In this document: one piece after another, positions 13,689-18,817 of the stretch
Position numbering within the stretch: the first letter of the stretch is position 1
How the letters are laid out: every line of letters begins with the position of its first letter
NCBI GenBank assembly: GCA_003221985.1
Contig: QHUQ01000001.1
Coordinates: forward strand, 1-18,817
DNA length: 18,817 nucleotides
Origin: Gemmatimonadota bacterium
GTDB taxonomy: Bacteria > Gemmatimonadota > Gemmatimonadetes > Gemmatimonadales > GWC2-71-9
Reading direction: 5' to 3'
The notes under the pieces: model-generated
Database searches by the model: none
Seen by the model: the letters and a program-made list of their open reading frames with translations, nothing else
Told to the model about the DNA's origin: nothing
Program-made: the position numbers and the translations under genes

Positions 13689-15379
13689 AAGCTCCTCGCT
13701 TTCAGCTGTGTCGCGATGTACTCCGACGTGCGCCACGACAGTGCCATGATCGTCCAGGTGGGATTCTTGTCGGCCTGCGACGTGAACGGAGCTCCATCGG
13801 CCACGAAGAGATTCTTGACCTCGTGCGTCTGGCAGTTGCTGTTCACGACCGAGGTCTTGGGATCGGCGCCCATGCGCGCGCCACCCAGCTCGTGGATGAT
13901 CACGCCACCCGCCGCAATGCCGTAGCCGTCCTCGCGCGTCGGCATCGGCGAGTAGACCTCACCACCCATCTCTGTGATCAGCGCCCGGAAGGTCTCCTGC
14001 ATGTGTTTGACCTGCAGGTATTCGTGATCGGTAAACTGCCAATGGAAGCGCAGCACGGGGATTCCCCATTTGTCCACGACGTTGGGATCGATCTCGCAGT
14101 AGCTGCCGTCGTTGGGAATCATCTCGCCGCGGCCGGAGAAGCCCACGTACGCGCCGTAATAGCGGCGATAATCCTGCTTGAGCTGTTTCCCGTAGCCGCC
14201 GCCCGGTGGGTAGCGGTGAATTCCGCCCATGAAGCCGTAGTCCGGCATGTCGGCGCCGCCCCACACCTCGATGTGATAGCCGCGCGGGAAACCGAGCTTC
14301 TTGTTGTCCAGCCACCACGGCATGTAGACGTGCATTCCTCCCACGCCGTCGTGATTGTGAGGGACGTGATCCATCATCTTCGGGATGAAGCCCGAGACGT
14401 CGGTGCCGGTCGTGTCAGTGAGATATTTGCCCACCGTCCCGCTGCCGTTCGCGAGACCGTTGGGAAATGATGGCGACTGGGAGTTGAGCAGCAGACGCGA
14501 CGTTTCGCATGCGCTGGCGGCCAACACGACCACGTGGGCGTCGATGTGATGCTCGCTGCCGTCCCTGGTGTCGATGTACGTGATGCCGCTGGCGCGACCA
14601 TCTCGGCCCATCGTCACCTCACGCGCCATCGCGTTCGTCACGAGCGTGAGCTTACCCGTCCTGAGGGCCGGGGCGATGAGGACATTCGTCGAGGAGAAGT
14701 TGGAATTCGTCTTACAGCCGCGATTGCACTGGCCGCAGTAGTGGCACGCCGCGCGTCCGGGCAGCGGCCTGGTGAGGATCGAGAGCCGCGACGGGACACA
14801 GGTGACATTGAGCCGGCGAGCCGCCTGCTGTACCAGCAACTCGTAGCAGCGCGGCTTGGGGGGCGGCAAGAAGATGCTGTCGGGGGCGTTGGGGATGTTC
14901 TCTTTGCTCCCGAACACGCCCACCAGCTGCTCCAACTTGTCGTAATAGGGCCTGACGTCGTCGTAGCTGATCGGCCAGTCATCGCCCAGGCCGTCGAACG
15001 TCTTCGCCTTGAAGTCGCGCGGGCCGAAGCGCAGCGAGATGCGCCCCCAGTGGTTCGTCCTGCCGCCGACCATCCGCGCCCGCCACCAGCGGAACCTGTC
15101 GCCTCTGGCGACGGTGTAGGGCTCCCCGGGGATCTCCCAGCCGCCGATGCAGCCGTCGAACTCCCCAAAGGGCCGCTCCTTGGTGGACGCGCCGCGGCGC
15201 GGCGAATCGTAGGGCCACGTGAACATGGCCGAGTCGGTCGTGTTGTCCCACGGGCCGCCGGCTTCGAGCACGGTGACGTTGAGGCCGGCCTTCGTCAGGA
15301 CGTAGGCGGCCATGCCACCGCCGGCTCCCGAGCCCACGACGACGACGTCCGCGGGTGAGGACTGCTGGGTTGGGCGCAT
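13685..15379 (-). CDS. GMC-family FAD-dependent sugar/glycoside oxidoreductase with Cys cluster
   Basis: The 564-aa product has the N-terminal FAD-binding fingerprint VVVVGSGAGGG (G16, G18, G21), the GMC segment GGRTNHWGRISLRFGPRDF, and the C-terminal active-site regions HELGGARMG (H496) and NPTWTIMAL (N539). A cysteine cluster at residues 212, 215, 218 and 222 (CHYCGQCNRGC) resembles the iron-sulfur site reported in bacterial FAD glucose dehydrogenases, so electrons may pass through a cluster to a quinone or cytochrome. The partner subunit 3 is the next gene, sharing GTGA. ATG 15379 is chosen because an AGAGGT ribosome-binding sequence (15388-15393) sits eight bases before it and the FAD motif begins shortly after. 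With the downstream Gfo/Idh and DUF1080 genes it probably oxidises C3 of a glycoside in the periplasm. The substrate is unknown. Confidence 0.92.
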   Translation of the reverse strand: MRPTQQSSPADVVVVGSGAGGGMAAYVLTKAGLNVTVLEAGGPWDNTTDSAMFTWPYDSPRRGASTKERPFGEFDGCIGGWEIPGEPYTVARGDRFRWWRARMVGGRTNHWGRISLRFGPRDFKAKTFDGLGDDWPISYDDVRPYYDKLEQLVGVFGSKENIPNAPDSIFLPPPKPRCYELLVQQAARRLNVTCVPSRLSILTRPLPGRAACHYCGQCNRGCKTNSNFSSTNVLIAPALRTGKLTLVTNAMAREVTMGRDGRASGITYIDTRDGSEHHIDAHVVVLAASACETSRLLLNSQSPSFPNGLANGSGTVGKYLTDTTGTDVSGFIPKMMDHVPHNHDGVGGMHVYMPWWLDNKKLGFPRGYHIEVWGGADMPDYGFMGGIHRYPPGGGYGKQLKQDYRRYYGAYVGFSGRGEMIPNDGSYCEIDPNVVDKWGIPVLRFHWQFTDHEYLQVKHMQETFRALITEMGGEVYSPMPTREDGYGIAAGGVIIHELGGARMGADPKTSVVNSNCQTHEVKNLFVADGAPFTSQADKNPTWTIMALSWRTSEYIATQLKARSL

Positions 15380-15387
15380 TTTCAGAG

Positions 15388-15393
15388 ACCTCT
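15388..15393 (-). promoter_or_regulatory. Ribosome-binding site of the GMC oxidoreductase gene
   Basis: AGAGGT on the minus strand lies eight bases before ATG 15379 and overlaps the stop codon of the gamma-glutamyltransferase gene. It decides the GMC start against an open frame that continues further upstream to 15505. Confidence 0.6.
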
Positions 15394-17117
15394 CAGTAGC
15401 CCAGTGCACCGCCGGCGTAGCGTGGGTCAGCGACACCGACCCACCCTTCGGCGGTCCTTTGTATGGCGGCCACCGTCCCCTGCCGGCCGCGCAGCTCGAT
15501 CGCATGCCCCATCGCGCGGAGCGCCGCCGCGGTCTCGTCGCTCAGCCCTCCGCGCTCGTAGCGCGTGACGTCGGGAAGCGCCTGGTGGTGCATCCGCGGC
15601 GCCGCCACCGCGGCGCCCAGACTCATTCTGTGGTCCAGCACGTTGAGGATGACCTCCGTCACCGTCGTGATGATCGTCGGCCCGCCGGGCGTTCCCAGCA
15701 CCAGCTGAACCTGGCCGCTGCTGTCGGTCACAATCGACGGCGTCATGGCGGAGAGCATCCGCTTGTTGGGCGCGATGGCGTTGGCCTCGCCCTGCACGAG
15801 CCCGTACATATTCGCCTTGCCCGGTGCCGACGTGAAGTCGTCCATCTCGTTGTTCAAGAGAAAACCGGCCCCCGTCACCGTGACGCCGCTGCCGAAGCCG
15901 CCGTTCAACGTCGTCGTGACCGCGGCGGCATTGCCCTGGGCATCGACCACCGAGTAATGCGTCGTGTTCATTCCCTCGTTGCCGCTCGTGGCCTGCGGCG
16001 GCGTCGGGGTCGCGTGCTGTGGATCGATCTGCGAGCGCAGCGTAGCGGCGTATGATTTTGAGAGCAAGCGGTCGAGCGGCATATCGACGAAATCAGGGTC
16101 CCCCAGCCAATGGTTACGGTCGATGAACGCCCGGCGCATCGCCTCGGTCAGCAGATGCACGTACGCCGGCGTCCCGAAGGCGGGCAGCGTGTCGTAGCCT
16201 TCGAGAATGTTCAGGATTTCGCCCATCGTCACGCCGCCGGAGCTGGGCGGCGGCATCGAGTAGATGTGGTAGCCCCGATAGCTCAGCTGCACCGGCGTGC
16301 GCCACTTGGCCCGATAGCGCCCCAGGTCGTCCTTGGTGATCAACCCCCCGCCGCGCCGCATTTCGGCCACGATCAGATCGGCGATCTGCCCGCGGTAGAA
16401 GACGTCAGGCCCGGAATCGCTGATGAGCTGCAGCGTGCGGGCGAGGTCGGGCTGCCGGAACATCGTCCCTGGCGGCGGCGCACTGTCATGCACCAGGAAC
16501 TGCGCCCGGCTGGCGGGGAACCTCGCCAGCATCTCCGCCTCATAGCCGATGTCGCGGCTGCGCGCGCTGTCGAGCACGTGGCCCTGCGCCAGACGAATCG
16601 CGGGAGCCAACAGCGTGGCCCACGGCAGCGAGCCGTAGCGCTTCCACGCCTCGTGCAGCCCCGCGACGCTGCCGGGCACGCCAGAGGCGAGGTGTCCCAC
16701 CAGGCTCTTGTCCGTCAAGTTGCCGGCGGAGTCGAGATACATGTCGTGCGACGCGCCGGAGGGGGCCGCCTCCCGATAGTCGAGCGCTGAGACTTCCCCG
16801 GTCGCCGTGCGGTGCACGATGAAGCCGCCGCCGCCGATGTTGCCGGCTTCGGGGAGTACGACCTCGAGTGCGAAGGCCACGGCGACCACCGCATCGATGG
16901 CGGTGCCGCCCTGCTTCAGGATATCGACGCCCGCCTGCGTCGCGAGGGGATGCGCCGTCACGACCATCGCGTGCGGGGCCGTCACCGGCTGCGATCGCAA
17001 CGTCCACGTGGCGGGGATAACTGGGGGAGGAGCGCCACGAACGACAGGCGCAGGAGTCGCGGGGTGATGAACACAGCCCAGCGCCGTCACAAGGTAGAGT
17101 GCGGAGAGCTTTCGCAT
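15393..17117 (-). CDS. ggt: Gamma-glutamyltransferase (gamma-glutamyltranspeptidase)
   Basis: This enzyme removes or transfers the gamma-glutamyl group of glutathione and similar compounds; the precursor self-cleaves into large and small subunits. The 574-aa product opens with MRKLSALYLVTALGC, an export signal with a possible but imperfect lipobox at the cysteine. The large subunit follows (MVVTAHPLATQAGVDILKQGG, GNIGGGGF, DYREAAPSGASHDMY). The cleavage site is at TTHYSVVD, with nucleophile Thr385 starting the small subunit. GFGSGVTVTGAGFLLNNEMDDF and LGTPGGPTIITTV are the expected substrate-binding and oxyanion motifs. Length agrees with the family. The ATG at 17117 is followed directly by the signal sequence. 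It heads the minus-strand gene set, 13 bp before the GMC gene, and faces murQ divergently across 28 bp. Its link to the glycoside genes is unclear. Confidence 0.95.
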   Translation of the reverse strand: MRKLSALYLVTALGCVHHPATPAPVVRGAPPPVIPATWTLRSQPVTAPHAMVVTAHPLATQAGVDILKQGGTAIDAVVAVAFALEVVLPEAGNIGGGGFIVHRTATGEVSALDYREAAPSGASHDMYLDSAGNLTDKSLVGHLASGVPGSVAGLHEAWKRYGSLPWATLLAPAIRLAQGHVLDSARSRDIGYEAEMLARFPASRAQFLVHDSAPPPGTMFRQPDLARTLQLISDSGPDVFYRGQIADLIVAEMRRGGGLITKDDLGRYRAKWRTPVQLSYRGYHIYSMPPPSSGGVTMGEILNILEGYDTLPAFGTPAYVHLLTEAMRRAFIDRNHWLGDPDFVDMPLDRLLSKSYAATLRSQIDPQHATPTPPQATSGNEGMNTTHYSVVDAQGNAAAVTTTLNGGFGSGVTVTGAGFLLNNEMDDFTSAPGKANMYGLVQGEANAIAPNKRMLSAMTPSIVTDSSGQVQLVLGTPGGPTIITTVTEVILNVLDHRMSLGAAVAAPRMHHQALPDVTRYERGGLSDETAAALRAMGHAIELRGRQGTVAAIQRTAEGWVGVADPRYAGGALGY

Positions 17118-17145
17118 TTGGTAATCTTGCGTCTATTTCCCTCCC
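17118..17145. promoter_or_regulatory. 28-bp divergent spacer between ggt and murQ
   Basis: All upstream sequence between the two oppositely transcribed genes is 28 bp, so their promoters must overlap each other or the opposite coding region. A TAATCT hexamer (17122-17127) is a weak -10 candidate for murQ and has no good -35. A GGGAGGG run on the minus strand (17139-17145) is about 21 bases before the ggt start, too far for a normal ribosome-binding site. Confidence 0.3.
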
Positions 17146-18072
17146 ATGACAAACCGCGATTTTACCGACCCCAGGCCCACGGAGCAGCGTAATCCGCGCA
17201 CCGAGCGGATCGACGTGGCGTCGAGTCTCGAAATCGTGGATCTCATGAATGCCGAGGATGCAGAGGTCGCGGGGCTGGTGCGCGGCGAGCGCGAGCGGAT
17301 CGCGCGCGCGATCGATCTCCTCGTTGATGCGATTCGAAACGGCGGCCGCCTGATCTACGTGGGTGCGGGGACGTCGGGCCGCCTCGGCGTGCTCGACGCC
17401 GCGGAATGCCCGCCGACTTTCGGTGTCCCGCAGGCGATGGTGACCGGTGTGATCGCCGGGGGCTACGCGGCGCTGGTGAAAAGCGCCGAAGGCGCCGAGG
17501 ACGACGCCAATGCCGGCGCGACGGCGATGGATAACGCGGCCGTGACCAAGCGCGACCTCGTCGTCGGCATCGCCGCGAGCGGCACGACGCCGTACGTGCG
17601 CGTCGCGCTCGCGCGCGCGCAGACCCTCGGCGCGCGCACGGTGCTCGTGACGTGCGGATCGCCCCCCAAAGTGCTGACGGAAACGTGCGACGTCATCATC
17701 AATCCCGTCACGGGGCCTGAAGCGCTCACCGGCTCGACGCGCCTCAAAGCCGGCACCGCGACCAAGCTCGTGTTGAACACGCTCAGCACCGGCGCCATGA
17801 TCCGGCTCGGCAAGGCGTACGGCAATCTCATGGTGGATCTGATGGATTGGAGCGTGAAGCTGCACGATCGCGGCGAGCGGATCGTGATGGAGTGTTGCGG
17901 TGTGCGCCGGGACGAGGCGCGCGCCGCAATCGACAAGGCGGAAGGCAGTGTCAAGCTCGCCATCGTGATGGTGCGGCGCGGCGTGAGCGCGAAGGAAGCT
18001 CGCAAGTTGCTGGACGCCGCTGCCGGCTTTGTGCGGCCCGTGGTTGGTGATCCGCCGTCCGTGAGACGATGA
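17146..18072 (+). CDS. murQ: N-acetylmuramic acid 6-phosphate etherase
   Basis: MurQ cleaves the lactyl ether of MurNAc-6-phosphate to give GlcNAc-6-phosphate and D-lactate in peptidoglycan recycling. The 308-aa cytoplasmic product has the family opening TEQRNPRTERIDVASSLEIVDLMNAED and a SIS sugar-phosphate domain with YVGAGTSGRLGVLDAAECPPTFG. The catalytic Glu is E87 in that motif; a second expected Glu lies in SAEGAEDD, with E118 best matching the E. coli spacing. LVVGIAASGTTPYV, NPVTGPEALTGSTRLKAGTATKLVLNTLSTGAMI and the C-terminal helical region follow. Length matches the roughly 300-aa family. The start is the ATG directly before TNRDFTDPRPTEQRNPRTE; no strong Shine-Dalgarno sequence precedes it. 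The stop overlaps the anmK start (ATGA). Confidence 0.97.
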   Translation: MTNRDFTDPRPTEQRNPRTERIDVASSLEIVDLMNAEDAEVAGLVRGERERIARAIDLLVDAIRNGGRLIYVGAGTSGRLGVLDAAECPPTFGVPQAMVTGVIAGGYAALVKSAEGAEDDANAGATAMDNAAVTKRDLVVGIAASGTTPYVRVALARAQTLGARTVLVTCGSPPKVLTETCDVIINPVTGPEALTGSTRLKAGTATKLVLNTLSTGAMIRLGKAYGNLMVDLMDWSVKLHDRGERIVMECCGVRRDEARAAIDKAEGSVKLAIVMVRRGVSAKEARKLLDAAAGFVRPVVGDPPSVRR

Positions 18073-18817
18073 CCGACGCACTCGCTGTCGGTGTCATGTC
18101 GGGGACGTCGCTCGACGGCATTTCGACGGCGCTGGTGCGATGGCGGGACAGCGCAGTCGAGCTGGTGGCGTTTCGCCAGGAGCCCTACAGCAGCGCCGAG
18201 CGCGGGGCGATCATCGACGCCATGGCGCGCGGCACGCCGAAGGATCTCGCATTTCTCCACGTCGCCCTGGGTGAGCGATTTGCCGGCGCCGTGCTCGCGT
18301 TGCTGGCGCAGGCGCGTGTGTCGCCCAAAGACCTTTCGTTCGTCGCCTCACACGGACAGACCATCTGGCACGAGCCGGGCCGGGCGACGCTGCAGCTTGG
18401 GGATGCGGCGGTGCTCGCCGAGCGGCTCGGCGTGCGGGTGGTGAGCGATTTTCGGGCGCGCGATGTCGCCGCGGGAGGGCAGGGCGCGCCGCTCGTGCCG
18501 CTCGCCGACGTGATGCTGTTCGGCCACGAGCAGCGTGGCCGCTGGCTGCTCAACATCGGCGGGATCGCCAACGTTACCTGGGTGCCGCGCCGCGGCGTGC
18601 CCGACGGGGCGTTCGCGTTCGACACAGGCCCTGGTGTGGGAGTGATCGACTCTGTCACGCGGCGTATCGATCCGGAAGCGACGTATGACGTCGGCGGCGA
18701 GCGCGCGCGCCGCGGCCGGCCCGTCGCGAAACTGCTCGACGAGCTGCTGGCCGATGCGTACTTCGACCAGCCGCCTCCCAAGAGCACGGGCCGCGAGCGG
18801 TTTGGGATCGAGTATGC
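18069..18817 (+). CDS. anmK: Anhydro-N-acetylmuramic acid kinase, 3' end cut by the window
   Basis: AnmK opens the 1,6-anhydro ring of anhydroMurNAc and phosphorylates it to MurNAc-6-phosphate, the substrate of MurQ. The reading frame begins at ATG 18069, overlapping the murQ stop, and is open to the window end (249 codons of an expected 360-390). Visible motifs are VGVMSGTSLDGI at the N-terminus (phosphate-binding loop), SHGQTIWHEPG, SDFRARDVAAGGQGAPLVPLAD (with the family's catalytic Asp in DFRxxD/GGxGAPLVP), LLNIGGIANVT and FDTGPG, then PPKSTGRERFG. All are characteristic of the AnmK sugar-kinase fold. Tight coupling to murQ gives two successive steps of one pathway in a single transcript. 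Only the C-terminal third is unseen. Confidence 0.95.
   Translation, partial: MTDALAVGVMSGTSLDGISTALVRWRDSAVELVAFRQEPYSSAERGAIIDAMARGTPKDLAFLHVALGERFAGAVLALLAQARVSPKDLSFVASHGQTIWHEPGRATLQLGDAAVLAERLGVRVVSDFRARDVAAGGQGAPLVPLADVMLFGHEQRGRWLLNIGGIANVTWVPRRGVPDGAFAFDTGPGVGVIDSVTRRIDPEATYDVGGERARRGRPVAKLLDELLADAYFDQPPPKSTGRERFGIEY

Noticed and set aside
16540..18081. 513-codon minus-strand frame across ggt and murQ
   Set aside because: Its first part is the complement of murQ and the rest is ggt in a shifted frame; it has no protein features of its own.

Overview
The window is a GC-rich, densely packed bacterial chromosome segment with no rRNA, tRNA, CRISPR array or insertion sequence that I could see. 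The gene complement resembles Gemmatimonadota or a neighbouring soil or aquatic phylum. That is an inference from the gene mix and has not been tested by phylogeny: a GMC oxidoreductase with a gluconate-dehydrogenase subunit 3, a DUF1080 protein, an NHS-type MFS transporter, an archaeal-type ornithine cyclodeaminase-like protein and a pyruvoyl-type arginine decarboxylase. Many start codons are GTG, and neighbouring genes often share ATGA or GTGA stop/start overlaps. No stretch over 300 bp lacks a gene; the longest gap is about 107 bp (9141-9247).

Left part (1-4235, all + strand). The end of a hybrid histidine kinase is followed by three translationally coupled small genes: an unknown 93-aa protein, a ubiquitin-like beta-grasp protein and a two-helix membrane protein. 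The membrane protein runs without a stop into a histone-deacetylase-family gene that has lost its N-terminus, probably by an internal deletion. A CorA-type metal transporter and an L-Ala-D/L-Glu (dipeptide) epimerase follow.

Middle part (4232-11154, + strand). This holds PriA helicase, a TIGR00300 (LOR/SDH, ornithine cyclodeaminase-like) protein lacking the usual N-terminal region, an unknown 131-aa protein, a pyruvoyl-dependent arginine decarboxylase, a CcdA-like thiol-redox membrane protein, a frameshifted glycine-zipper lipoprotein gene preceded by a perfect 26-bp palindrome, and an NHS-family MFS transporter. The TIGR00300 and decarboxylase genes look like an arginine/ornithine/agmatine branch point.

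Right part. On the minus strand (17117 down to 11138) lies a tight operon: gamma-glutamyltransferase, GMC oxidoreductase, Tat-signal subunit 3, Gfo/Idh/MocA dehydrogenase and DUF1080 protein. The last four make a plausible 3-keto-glycoside oxidation and cleavage pathway, and the convergent NHS transporter is a candidate importer of its product. Only 28 bp away, divergently, murQ and anmK (cut by the window end) form a coupled cell-wall amino-sugar recycling pair. Together with the dipeptide epimerase they give the window a second theme of peptidoglycan recycling.
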